64,000 nucleotides of DNA from NCBI RefSeq assembly GCF_002093115.1, contig NZ_NAAD01000001.1:332235-396234 (forward strand). Reading direction: 5' to 3'. The notes under the pieces are model-generated. The model was not told the DNA's origin. It saw only the letters and a program-made list of their open reading frames with translations, and ran no database searches. How positions within the stretch are numbered: position 1 is the stretch's first letter; each line of letters begins with the position of its first letter. This DNA comes from Geothermobacter hydrogeniphilus (GTDB taxonomy: Bacteria > Desulfobacterota > Desulfuromonadia > Desulfuromonadales > Geothermobacteraceae). The position numbers and the translations under genes were made by a program. Positions 17,627-26,721 of this stretch are shown piece after piece.

Positions 17627-19744
17627 TCAATCATGTCCTTTGGCGGCGGTCGTTCTTCCCCCGGGAAGAAGGTTGTGATCGGGCCAGGTAAAACTCAATG
17701 GCGAATGTCCGGCTTCCCGGGTCCCTTTGAGATAATTTTGACTGCCGTTGAACAGCAGGTAACTGTACCGGCCGTAATGGGGAATTTTACGGGCCACTGC
17801 TGCGGCCTCCGGGCTGTCGGTCGGAAGGAACAGGGCCTTCAGTCCGCCATCCGCCTTCGGCCAGACACTGAACAGGGATGTTGCCGCGGAAATTTCCCGG
17901 CCGTTGAAGATGAGCTTTCCGGTCGCGGAAGATGACAACCCGGGCGGACGCCAGTCTTCAGGTATAGTCTTAAACGATGCTACATAAAGAACGGTTTCTG
18001 AAGAATTATTATCTTCCAGCGATGTCCCGACTGTAATTCTGGCGGTGGTTTTTCGCAGGCCGTCCAGCAGCCGCCGGACGGCCTGTTTCTGTCCGGCCTG
18101 GAGGCCCGGGTGTTCAATGACCCGCAGCTGTGGCGCCGCCCGCAGGTTGTTGATCGTGACCGGGATCTCCTCCCTGGCCAGTCGCCGCATCACCTGGTTG
18201 TCGGGGTCAATGCTGAATGCCAGGGGTTGCCCGCCGCAGTTGAAGCTGAATTCCGTGCGCTTTGCGGTAACGCGCAAGGTCCGCTCCTCCCGACCGGAGC
18301 GGGTGCGGATGACGACCGGCAACCGCAGCGGGTAGGGGCCGGTCCGTTGCTGCAGCACTCCTTTGATCCGCCATCCGCCGTCGGTTGCTGCTCTTTGCAA
18401 GTCGTTCAACTGAAGATCCGGAATGTCGTCCCGTTCCAGCCAGGGGCGAATTTCGTCCTCCAGGGGAATACCGGAAACAGCGGAAAAAGTATCCAGCAGA
18501 TCCTGCCAGTCGGCCCGCCGGTACATTTTTTCTTCCGCCAGTCGGCGCAGGGCTGACCAGAACGCCCGGTCCCCGATCCGTCTCCGGATCAGGTGAAAGA
18601 CCATCGCCGCCTTGCCGTAGCCGATCGCCTGGCTGGCCTTGTCGAACCGGGACCGGAAACGGTTCAGGGGCATCGCCTGTTCGGGAACCAGGGTTGCGTA
18701 TTCGCGGAGAATTTTCCGTCGATAGTCTTTGGCCGCTTCTTTCCCCTGGCGTTCCTTGTAGAGATAGTCGGCAACATAGGTTGTCAGTCCTTCCGACCAG
18801 TTGCCGTGCCGGGCGTCAACGCGGACGCCGTTGCCCCACCAGGAATGGGCGATTTCATGGCCCAGGCTGGTTCTAACGATGAAGGGGAGGCTGATGACAC
18901 GGCTGCCGAGCAGGGTCCATGAGGGGAAGCCGTAGCCGGTCGGGATGAAATTCTCCACCATGGCGAATTTGTGAAACGGGTAGGGGCCGAACAGTGACTC
19001 ATACAGGGCCAGGAAGGAGCGCGCCGCGGAAAGATAGGTGGTGGAGAGTGCAGCGTTGTCCCGGCCGAAAAATGTGTAGAGAGGAATCGGGCCGGAGCGG
19101 TCCTCGCGCAGTCGCCAGGGACCGACCGCCAGGGTCAGACCGGGCAGGGGATAGTCGACACGGAAACAGATGCGGTTCTCTTCATCCCCGGCGGTCCAGT
19201 CGGTAATCTCTCCGGCGGTCACCGCCCAGTAACCCGCCGGGAGTCTGACCCGGATAGAGAAAGTCGAGGATTGCTCCTCCCGGTACGGATACCAGGCGGT
19301 GTCCGCATCCAGGAAACCGCCCCGAGCGGTCATCTCCAGCCGAACTCCGTAGCTGGGATCTTCATCATGTTCGGGATCCGCTTGTTTTCTGTCGTCAAGA
19401 AGGATTCGCCAATGGACGGTCATGTTCATGGAATTCCCGGCCGCGATCAGCAGGTGTTCTCCACGGCGCCGAAACGGCAGCGGGCGATCGCCCGAGGTGA
19501 CTGTAACCCCGGCCGCTGCAGTGTTCAACCGCAGATCGAGATCGCCGAGCGGCGTGTCGCCGGAGATACGGTCGAGGCCGACAAGCAGACCCTTCTCCGG
19601 GTTGAGACGGATGTCCAGTTGATGGTGTATGGCCGCCGAGGGCGGATCTGCGGCGATGGCAACCCCGGGAAACAGCAGCAGCAGGAAAAGCAGGATGCGC
19701 AACGGCGGAGAATCCTTTATAATCCGTCGGTCGGCATTCTTCAT
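17627..19744 (-). CDS. M1-like metallopeptidase, exported
   Basis: A 705-residue protein with a signal peptide or N-terminal membrane segment (about 15-32, ending GVAIAA). A beta-rich N-terminal domain leads into a gluzincin catalytic domain with HEIAHSWWG (zinc ligands His296, His300) and SEGLTTY, whose glutamate is the likely third ligand. FAMVENFIPTGYGFP stands where M1 enzymes have GxMEN. Only 17 residues separate the second His from that glutamate, against 18 in classical M1 aminopeptidases. The start ATG overlaps the stop of the preceding lipoprotein gene (ATGA) and follows GGAG, so the two are translationally coupled. The last 170 residues match no domain I recognise. Confidence 0.78.
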   Translation of the reverse strand: MKNADRRIIKDSPPLRILLFLLLLFPGVAIAADPPSAAIHHQLDIRLNPEKGLLVGLDRISGDTPLGDLDLRLNTAAAGVTVTSGDRPLPFRRRGEHLLIAAGNSMNMTVHWRILLDDRKQADPEHDEDPSYGVRLEMTARGGFLDADTAWYPYREEQSSTFSIRVRLPAGYWAVTAGEITDWTAGDEENRICFRVDYPLPGLTLAVGPWRLREDRSGPIPLYTFFGRDNAALSTTYLSAARSFLALYESLFGPYPFHKFAMVENFIPTGYGFPSWTLLGSRVISLPFIVRTSLGHEIAHSWWGNGVRVDARHGNWSEGLTTYVADYLYKERQGKEAAKDYRRKILREYATLVPEQAMPLNRFRSRFDKASQAIGYGKAAMVFHLIRRRIGDRAFWSALRRLAEEKMYRRADWQDLLDTFSAVSGIPLEDEIRPWLERDDIPDLQLNDLQRAATDGGWRIKGVLQQRTGPYPLRLPVVIRTRSGREERTLRVTAKRTEFSFNCGGQPLAFSIDPDNQVMRRLAREEIPVTINNLRAAPQLRVIEHPGLQAGQKQAVRRLLDGLRKTTARITVGTSLEDNNSSETVLYVASFKTIPEDWRPPGLSSSATGKLIFNGREISAATSLFSVWPKADGGLKALFLPTDSPEAAAVARKIPHYGRYSYLLFNGSQNYLKGTREAGHSPLSFTWPDHNLLPGGRTTAAKGHD

Positions 19745-20208
19745 TGCAACCACTCCTGCAGATCGATTGTGCCTTGCTCGTGGATCGGGAAGGGATAACT
19801 GAAAATTCCGAACCCGCCGATTTCGATCGTGCCGTCGAGCTGATACTCCAGGGGCTGAGTCGAAGAACTTTTGTTCAGAAAACGGATCAGGTCCAAATAG
19901 GCGGCCGTCAGGTCCAGGGTCAGTATCCCACGGCCGTGGGCCGGAATGTCGACAGCCGTGTTCGACCGGCCGTTGGAAATTTCGATGTCGTTCAGTTTCA
20001 ACCTGTAGTCCGCGTGTCGGATTGTCAGACTGAAACCGTTCGGATTATGAAGTTCAAGTTCAGCCTGAAGCAGGGCGTGGCTCAGGTTGAAGTCCTTCAG
20101 TTCCAGGCTTTGAAGAGAAACATCCGGCGGTTCAGGACGGACCGTTGAACAGGCCGTCAACAACAGCAGGATAACAATTATGAGCAACCAGTTCTTGCCT
20201 TGTGTCAT
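19741..20208 (-). CDS. LEA14-like (LEA type 2) lipoprotein
   Basis: A 155-residue predicted lipoprotein with signal peptide and lipobox (LLLLTAC, cysteine near residue 20) and a single beta-sandwich LEA_2/WHy domain (FNLSHALLQAELELHNPNGF, and the HADYRLKLNDIEI segment). Bacterial members are of unknown function. ATG 20208 is chosen; a TTG at 20232 would add eight residues before the signal peptide. It is the first gene of a minus-strand pair with the M1-like peptidase and diverges from the VanZ-like gene, about 93 bases away. Confidence 0.75.
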   Translation of the reverse strand: MTQGKNWLLIIVILLLLTACSTVRPEPPDVSLQSLELKDFNLSHALLQAELELHNPNGFSLTIRHADYRLKLNDIEISNGRSNTAVDIPAHGRGILTLDLTAAYLDLIRFLNKSSSTQPLEYQLDGTIEIGGFGIFSYPFPIHEQGTIDLQEWLQ

Positions 20209-20301
20209 ATTCTGTCCCAACTTCAGAGTCAATTGGCAGCCGTCAGGGCCGCCGCCGACCGGACCGCCCGTAAACGCATATTATCTTACCAGAGCGAGCC
20301 G

Positions 20302-20697
20302 ATGCGTCCTTTGAAATTTCAACTCAGACCGATCCTGAGAATCATTCTCGGGCTTTACCTTGCTCTGCTCGGGGTGTTGTCGTTGATGCCGAATCCGCCG
20401 CAACCGCCTGATATCATCTCCTGGGACAAGTTGGAGCACGCGCTTGCCTACGCGGTTCTCGGCCCGCTCCTGTTTGTTGTACTCTCTCCGCGACTGGTGA
20501 ACCGTGTCCGCCTGTTGTGGGCGGCCGGGATGGCCTGGGGGACCGGTGCCCTGTTCGAGTTTCTGCAGGGGGTATTGAACCTCGGGCGTTGTTTTGAATG
20601 GACTGACCTGGCCGCCAACCTGGTCGGGACCCTGACCGGATTGGTGTTGATGCATCTGGTTATCATCTGGCTGCGCCGGGAGACTCGATACCGATGA
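20302..20697 (+). CDS. VanZ-like membrane protein
   Basis: A 131-residue protein with four predicted transmembrane helices and the VanZ-like signature, including SWDKLEHALAYAVLG, GTGALFEFLQGVL and EWTDLAANLVGTLTG. The family is widespread, and only VanZ itself has a teicoplanin-resistance phenotype, so no function is claimed. The start ATG 20302 is placed by the Arg/Lys-rich N-terminus before the first helix. The stop codon overlaps the start of the downstream nuclease gene. Confidence 0.8.
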   Translation: MRPLKFQLRPILRIILGLYLALLGVLSLMPNPPQPPDIISWDKLEHALAYAVLGPLLFVVLSPRLVNRVRLLWAAGMAWGTGALFEFLQGVLNLGRCFEWTDLAANLVGTLTGLVLMHLVIIWLRRETRYR

Positions 20698-23354
20698 TGG
20701 ACACCCCCATCCTGGAGTTGGCCGCGCGAGGTCCGCTCCTGACGGCCAACAACCGCCTGGCCGCCACCCTGATTTCCCGCTACGATCAGCAACAGGCGGC
20801 AACCGGAATTCTCTGCTGGGAACGGCCGGCCATCATGCCCCTGTCCGCCTGGCTGTCCGCCCGCGGGGATGAACTCGGCCTGACCGCCAGGCTTCTCAAT
20901 GACGGTCAGGTTCGTCGTCTGTGGGAAGAGATTATTGAAGAGGACATCGCCCGTCACAACGCTTCCGGATTACTGCAGGTTTCCTCCAGCGCTGAAACCG
21001 CATCGGCCGCCCAGCAGTTGTTGCTGCAGTACGGCGGCAACATTGATCGTTATCCTATGAGCGACGATGTCGCGGCATTCAGACGCTGGCTGCGGGACTG
21101 GGAACGACGTGCCGCGGAAGCGGGCTGGCTGATTCCGGCCGCATTGCCGGGTTTGATCGCCACCGGCCTGGCGCAGGGCAGAATCAAGGCTCCCGAAATT
21201 TTGACCCTCGCCGGGTTCGATCTGCTTCCACCCAGCCTTGAGGATCTGTTGCGGTCGCTTGAAAATGCGGGCACGCGTGTCGAGGTCATAACCGATGACG
21301 GAGGGCCTGCCCGTTCGGTGAGCCGCTGTTGTGCCACAGATCCGCAGGAGGAGGTGCGCCTCTGCGCCCGTTGGACGCGGCTGCTGCTGGAGCGGGATCC
21401 GCGGGCCCGTATCGGTATCGTTGCCCCGGCTCTGGGGGATTACCTTTCCCTGTTGCGAGACCAGCTGCAGGCGGAATTGGGCCCGCGGCAGGCTCTGCAG
21501 TTCGGAACGGCCCACCCGGCCGGGTTCTCTCTCGGGTCCTGTCTGGCCGAGGAGGGCCCGGTGCGGCTTGCCCTCACCCTGTTCGGCTGCGGCAACCGGA
21601 TTGAACTCGCCGAAGCGGGTCTGCTGCTCCGCTCCCCCTTCCTGGGGCACTCTGTCGCGGAGGGCAGGGCCCGCGCCCTGGCTGACCTGGAACTGCGTAA
21701 CAACGGCCAGAGCGTGGTGCCGTTGCCGCGTCTCATCCGCATGGTTGAAAAGCTCGGGACGCTTCCCCGCTTTCTTGCCATTCTGAAGCATCTTCGGGAC
21801 TGGGTTGCCGATCGTCGTCTCAGGCGGCCCGGGCTTTGGAGTGAACAGATGGCGCGGCTGCTCGAAGCGGTCGGCTGGCCCGGAGAAGGCGCGATTGACA
21901 GCCGCCAGTACCAGCTGGTGGAAAAATTCCTCGACCTGCTGCATCGTCTCGCCAGCCTGGACCTGGTTTCCTCCCCGGTTGAACGTCACGTTGCCGTCGG
22001 TCTTTTGCAGCGCATGGCCCGGGAAACGGAATTCCAGATCGAGGAGGCCCCTTCACGGCTGCAGGTCCTCGGCCTGCTGGAGTCGAGCGGGCAGTCCTTT
22101 GATGCGCTCTGGATGCTGGGAATGCACGACGGCGCGTTTCCGGTCCCGGCGCGTCCCAATCCCTTTCTGCCCCTGGCGCTGCAGAAGGAGATGGCCATGC
22201 CCCATGCCGATGCCGGGCGGGAGCTGGAGTTTGCCCAACGTGCCTGTCAACGCCTGTTTCATGCCGCCGACCAGGTTGTTGTCAGCTGGCCTGGCAGTAT
22301 CGACGGGGCTGAATGCCGGCCGAGCCCGCTGCTTGCGGATCTTCCGGAAAACCTGCCCGAGTGTGCGCCCGGCAACGATCCGCGCCGATTGTTGACTGGC
22401 TCCGTTGTTCTTGAGACCTGGCAGGATCCGCAGGGGCCCGGCATCCCCGCCGGCATCCCCTTCAAGGGAGGTACCGGCATTCTCAAAGACCAGGCACTGT
22501 GCCCGTTTCGCGCCTTTGCGCATCACCGTCTGTTGGCGCGGGGGCTTGAATACCCGGACATCGGCCTTGATCCGATGAGTCGCGGCACCCTCGTTCACGG
22601 ACTGCTTGAATCCTTCTGGTCCCGGATCTGCAGCCGGCGGCAACTGCTCATACTCAGTGACGAGGAGCTTGCCCGGGAATTGGCCCGTTCCGCCGAAGAT
22701 GCCCTGCAGGCCTTTGAGAAGGAAAAACGTCTTGACCTGCCCAACCGTCAGCGTCGGATCGAGCTGCAGCGTCTGCAACGTGTCGCCCGCAACTGGCTTG
22801 AGAAAGAATATGATCGTCCCCCGTTCGAGGTCATCGCGACAGAACAGAGTCGACAGGTGACCATCGGCAACCTCGCTGTTCGTACCCGCATCGATCGCAT
22901 CGACCGACTGGAAAACGGTCGGCAGCTGGTTATTGACTACAAGACCGGCAAACCGGATGTGAGCCAGTGGCTCGATGACCGGGTCAGCGAGCCACAACTG
23001 CCGATCTACTGTTTCGGCATGCCGCCGGAAGAGGTCGGCGGCGCCCTCTTCGCGCGGGTCCATTGTCGACCTGACGAAAACGGTTTTCATGGTCTGCTGC
23101 GGACCGACTGCGCCTGGGATGAGCGATCGGCCCGGACCATGGAACGTCTGCTTGATGAATACGGCCGGGAGGATTTCGACGATGTTCTGCGGCATTGGCG
23201 GGCCACCCTTGAACAACTGGCTGATGAGTTTGTCGACGGGCAGGCCAGGGTTGACCCGATCGATGAGGTCAAGGCCTGTCGTTACTGCGATCTGCTTCCG
23301 TTCTGCCGTCGGCTTGAATACGACCTGATGGTTGAGGAGATTCCCCGTGACTGA
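20694..23354 (+). CDS. AddB-type PD-(D/E)XK nuclease, predicted DNA repair protein
   Basis: The 886-residue product resembles the AddB side of AddAB double-strand-break processing enzymes. Its first part is a degenerate superfamily I helicase fold. The C-terminal third is a RecB-like PD-(D/E)XK nuclease with RIDRIDRLENGRQLVIDYKT. Cysteines that would hold a 4Fe-4S cluster flank the nuclease: one in DQALCPFRAFAHHRL and three in ACRYCDLLPFCRRLE. The start is ATG 20694 or ATG 20697, both overlapping the VanZ stop. The end overlaps the helicase gene by a few bases, so the two are co-translated. A RecBCD/AddAB-like recombinational repair role is inferred. Confidence 0.82.
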   Translation: MMDTPILELAARGPLLTANNRLAATLISRYDQQQAATGILCWERPAIMPLSAWLSARGDELGLTARLLNDGQVRRLWEEIIEEDIARHNASGLLQVSSSAETASAAQQLLLQYGGNIDRYPMSDDVAAFRRWLRDWERRAAEAGWLIPAALPGLIATGLAQGRIKAPEILTLAGFDLLPPSLEDLLRSLENAGTRVEVITDDGGPARSVSRCCATDPQEEVRLCARWTRLLLERDPRARIGIVAPALGDYLSLLRDQLQAELGPRQALQFGTAHPAGFSLGSCLAEEGPVRLALTLFGCGNRIELAEAGLLLRSPFLGHSVAEGRARALADLELRNNGQSVVPLPRLIRMVEKLGTLPRFLAILKHLRDWVADRRLRRPGLWSEQMARLLEAVGWPGEGAIDSRQYQLVEKFLDLLHRLASLDLVSSPVERHVAVGLLQRMARETEFQIEEAPSRLQVLGLLESSGQSFDALWMLGMHDGAFPVPARPNPFLPLALQKEMAMPHADAGRELEFAQRACQRLFHAADQVVVSWPGSIDGAECRPSPLLADLPENLPECAPGNDPRRLLTGSVVLETWQDPQGPGIPAGIPFKGGTGILKDQALCPFRAFAHHRLLARGLEYPDIGLDPMSRGTLVHGLLESFWSRICSRRQLLILSDEELARELARSAEDALQAFEKEKRLDLPNRQRRIELQRLQRVARNWLEKEYDRPPFEVIATEQSRQVTIGNLAVRTRIDRIDRLENGRQLVIDYKTGKPDVSQWLDDRVSEPQLPIYCFGMPPEEVGGALFARVHCRPDENGFHGLLRTDCAWDERSARTMERLLDEYGREDFDDVLRHWRATLEQLADEFVDGQARVDPIDEVKACRYCDLLPFCRRLEYDLMVEEIPRD

Positions 23355-26300
23355 CGCCCTGGCGCCACCGCAAAATGATCTGCAGGCTCGTCGCGAGGCT
23401 CTCGACCCGGGACGTTCCTTTATTGTCCAGGCCCCGGCCGGTTCAGGCAAAACCGAGTTGTTGACGCAACGACTGCTGGCACTGCTGAGCACGGTTGCCG
23501 AGCCGGAAGAGATTCTTGCGATTACCTTTACCCGCAAAGCGGCGGCTGAAATGCGCGGTCGGCTGCTGGCGTCGCTGCACGACGCAGCGGACAAACCGGC
23601 GCCCGATGAGCCGCACGCCCGGCAGACCTGGGGGCTCGCCCGCAAGGCGTTGCGGCATGCCGATCGCCGGGGATGGGACCTGTTGCGCAATCCAGCGCGA
23701 CTGCAATTGCAGACCATCGACAGTTTCTGCAGTCTGTTGACTCGACGCATGCCCTGGTTGAGCCGTTTCGGGGCGCCGCCTCGTATCAGTCAGGATGCCG
23801 GAGAACTCTACCGTCTCGCCGGCGAGAAGCTGCTGGCCCGCCTCGAAAGTGGTGAACCGGGCGGGGACTCGGTGGCCCTGCTGCTTGATCATCTCGACAA
23901 TCAGCTCAGCCGTCTGCGGGATATGGTTGTCAGCCTGCTTGGACGACGCGATCAATGGTTGCGTTGTCTGCTCGACCGTCGCCACCAGCAGGCTCGAGAA
24001 CAGCTGGAAGAGGGGCTGCGGGGGTTCAGCCGGGAGTTGTTGCAGCGATTGAAAGGGCGGCTTGGGCAGGACCTGGAAATGCGCCTTTTCCAGGCGGCCG
24101 AGGTGGCGGCCGAGAACCTGGCTGACGTCGGAGAAGGGGATCTGCGGGAGTGCCTGGAAAACCGCGAGTCCTCCCTGGAGGCCGAACTGGCCTGCTGGGA
24201 CCAGCTGCTGAAGCTGGTTCTGACCGGCAAGGGGATGATCCGCAAAACGGTTAACCGGCACCAGGGCTTCCCGGCCGGAAAGGCCGCGGCGGAGGCAAAA
24301 CAGCAGTTTCTGCTGCTTCTTGATCAGTTTGCCGGTCAGCCCGGTCTGCTCGAAGCCCTGAACACCTTCCGCCGCCGTCCCGATGCCGGCTATGGGGATC
24401 CGCAATGGCAGTTGCTCGATGCCCTGATCGAACTGCTGCCACTGGCGGTTGCCGAACTCAACGAAGTTTTTCGGCAATGCGGCGAAATCGACTTTGTCGA
24501 GGTGGCCGGAGCGGCCCTGCGGGCCCTGGGAACAGCGGAAGCGCCGGAAGAACTGCTGCTGCAGTTCGATGCCCGGTTGCGTCACATTCTGATTGACGAA
24601 TTCCAGGACACCTCATATATCCAATTTGAGCTGCTCAGGCGATTGACCGCGGGGTGGCAGGCCGGCGACGGACGGACTCTTTTCCTGGTCGGCGACCCGA
24701 TGCAGTCGATCTATCGTTTCCGTCAGGCCGAGGTCGGCTATTTCCTGCAGGTCTGCAGGGATGGAATCGGCGCCATCCGGCCGACGGCACTTAAACTGGA
24801 AGCCAACTTCCGTTCTCAACAGGGGATTGTCAACTGGGTCAACACTGTTTTCAGCACCATCTTTCCCGTGGATGAAGACATGTTGCGGGGTGCCGTTCCC
24901 TACGCGTCCGCGGCCGCGACCAGGGCGATGTTGGCCGGCCCGGCTGTCCAGGGGTGGAGTTTCAGCGGTCGCCAGGATGAAGCTGAAGCCGAAAAAGTGG
25001 TCGAACTGGTGCGCGCCGCGCAGCGTGAACATCCCGACGGCACGGTTGCCGTCCTGGTCCGGGCCCGCAGCCACCTGGAGCGGATTATCCCGGCCCTTAA
25101 AAGAGCCGGGCTGCCTTTTCTGGCCCATGATCTAGACAGCCTTGAGATGCGGCCGCTGATCCAGGATCTGCGTGCCCTGACCAGAGCGCTGCTGCATTCG
25201 GCCGACAGGGTGAGCTGGCTGGCCCTGGTGCGTGCGCCCTGGTGCGGGCTGTCCCTCGAAGACCTGCAGCGGCTTATCGGTTCCGACCGGCAGACTCCGC
25301 TCTGGCAGCTGTTGCAGGAGCCTGCCGATCGGGGCGAGCTCTTTCCCCGCCTGACCGTGGCCGGTCAGCAGCGCTGGGAGCGGATCAGACCGGTGATTGC
25401 CTCTGCCCTGCAGACACGCGGGCGGGTTCCGTTGCGGCGGCTGGTCGAAACGACATGGCTGGCACTGGCCGGACCGGCCTGTTGCGATCCATCGGCGCTG
25501 CCTGACGCCGAACGTTTCTTCTGCCTGCTCGAAGAACTCGACTGCGGTGGAGACCTTGTCGACTTTGAGCAGTTGGACCGGCGTCTCAGTCAGCTGTTCG
25601 CCGCCCCTGATCCGCAGGCGGGTGACAAGTTGCAGCTGATGACCATTCACAAGGCCAAGGGCCTGCAGTTCGACACCGTCATCCTGCCGGGACTGGGACG
25701 TCCCGCCCCGCGCCAGGACCGCCCGCTGCTCAACTGGATCGACCATCCGGAATACTCGCTGCTGCTGGCGCCGGTCAGAAGGGCTGACAGCAGCAGTGAT
25801 GATGCCACTTACCAGGCCATCCAGCATCTGCAGCAGGAGAAGAACCAGCTCGAAACCGATCGGTTGATCTACGTTGCCGTCACCCGTGCCATTCGTCGGA
25901 TTCACCTGCTCGGGCACCTGGAGCAAAGGTCTTCGGGAGAGCTGGAACCGTCCTCTTCCTCGCTGCTCGGCCGGATCTGGGACCAGGTCGGCGGCCTGTT
26001 TGCCGGGCCGCGCGACGCCAATGAGTCAGACGCTGCCCCGCAGCGTCCACCGCAACGGCTGCAGCGTCTTCCCCTCGAATGGCAGCCGCCACCGCTTGCG
26101 GACACGGTTGCAACGCGACAGGAAGGCGTCCAGAGTGCTTCAACAGGACATGGTCGCCTGTCCACGGAGTTGCGCATCAATTTACGCAGTCAGGAAGGTC
26201 GGATGGTCGGCAACCTGGTTCACCAGCTGCTCGAACAGTATGGGCAGCCCGAAACCGTACGGCCGACCCGGGATTTTCTGCGCCAACAGCAGGGGACCTG

Positions 26301-26721
26301 GAAAAGAAGACTGCTGATGGCCGGGATTGGCGCCCATCGGCTTAAGGATTGCTGCGGGCGTATTCTGACGGCGATGGAACAGACATTTCACGGCCGACAT
26401 GCCGACCTGCTCTTTGATCAGGCGACGTCGGTCGCTACCGAATTTGCCCTGCACGGACTGGTCGGCGGGCAACTGGTTCACGCCGCGATTGACCGTACCT
26501 TCATCGACCGGGAAGGACAGCGCTGGATCGTTGATTACAAAACCAGTCAGCCGGCAGCCGAAGAACCGGTTGACGCATTTCTGGCCAGGGAAAAAGATCA
26601 TTACGCCGAACAACTCGGGTTTTACGCGCGCCTGTTTGCCGTCCGTGAACCGGGGCGACCACTTTGCACGGCGCTCTATTTTCCCTTGATTGACCGCTTG
26701 CTCAGGATTGATGAACCATGA
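23347..26721 (+). CDS. UvrD/AddA-type helicase-nuclease
   Basis: The 1124-residue superfamily I helicase has Walker A VQAPAGSGKTELL near residue 28, motif Ia FTRKAAAEMRGRL, Walker B ILIDEFQDTSYIQ near residue 417, motif III VGDPMQSIYRFRQAE, motif V LQLMTIHKAKGLQFD and motif VI VAVTRAIRRIHLLG. A C-terminal RecB-type nuclease carries RWIVDYKTSQP. GTG 23347 is preferred because GAGGAG lies just upstream and no earlier start has support. Together with the preceding nuclease it forms an AddAB-like two-nuclease pair. I did not see recB, recC or recD, although only 64 kb is visible. Confidence 0.85.
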   Translation: MTDALAPPQNDLQARREALDPGRSFIVQAPAGSGKTELLTQRLLALLSTVAEPEEILAITFTRKAAAEMRGRLLASLHDAADKPAPDEPHARQTWGLARKALRHADRRGWDLLRNPARLQLQTIDSFCSLLTRRMPWLSRFGAPPRISQDAGELYRLAGEKLLARLESGEPGGDSVALLLDHLDNQLSRLRDMVVSLLGRRDQWLRCLLDRRHQQAREQLEEGLRGFSRELLQRLKGRLGQDLEMRLFQAAEVAAENLADVGEGDLRECLENRESSLEAELACWDQLLKLVLTGKGMIRKTVNRHQGFPAGKAAAEAKQQFLLLLDQFAGQPGLLEALNTFRRRPDAGYGDPQWQLLDALIELLPLAVAELNEVFRQCGEIDFVEVAGAALRALGTAEAPEELLLQFDARLRHILIDEFQDTSYIQFELLRRLTAGWQAGDGRTLFLVGDPMQSIYRFRQAEVGYFLQVCRDGIGAIRPTALKLEANFRSQQGIVNWVNTVFSTIFPVDEDMLRGAVPYASAAATRAMLAGPAVQGWSFSGRQDEAEAEKVVELVRAAQREHPDGTVAVLVRARSHLERIIPALKRAGLPFLAHDLDSLEMRPLIQDLRALTRALLHSADRVSWLALVRAPWCGLSLEDLQRLIGSDRQTPLWQLLQEPADRGELFPRLTVAGQQRWERIRPVIASALQTRGRVPLRRLVETTWLALAGPACCDPSALPDAERFFCLLEELDCGGDLVDFEQLDRRLSQLFAAPDPQAGDKLQLMTIHKAKGLQFDTVILPGLGRPAPRQDRPLLNWIDHPEYSLLLAPVRRADSSSDDATYQAIQHLQQEKNQLETDRLIYVAVTRAIRRIHLLGHLEQRSSGELEPSSSSLLGRIWDQVGGLFAGPRDANESDAAPQRPPQRLQRLPLEWQPPPLADTVATRQEGVQSASTGHGRLSTELRINLRSQEGRMVGNLVHQLLEQYGQPETVRPTRDFLRQQQGTWKRRLLMAGIGAHRLKDCCGRILTAMEQTFHGRHADLLFDQATSVATEFALHGLVGGQLVHAAIDRTFIDREGQRWIVDYKTSQPAAEEPVDAFLAREKDHYAEQLGFYARLFAVREPGRPLCTALYFPLIDRLLRIDEP

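Noticed and set aside
22053..23750. 565-codon minus-strand frame across the nuclease genes
   Set aside because: It is the antisense shadow of a GC-rich coding region with a well-recognised protein on the plus strand; composition and motifs give no support.
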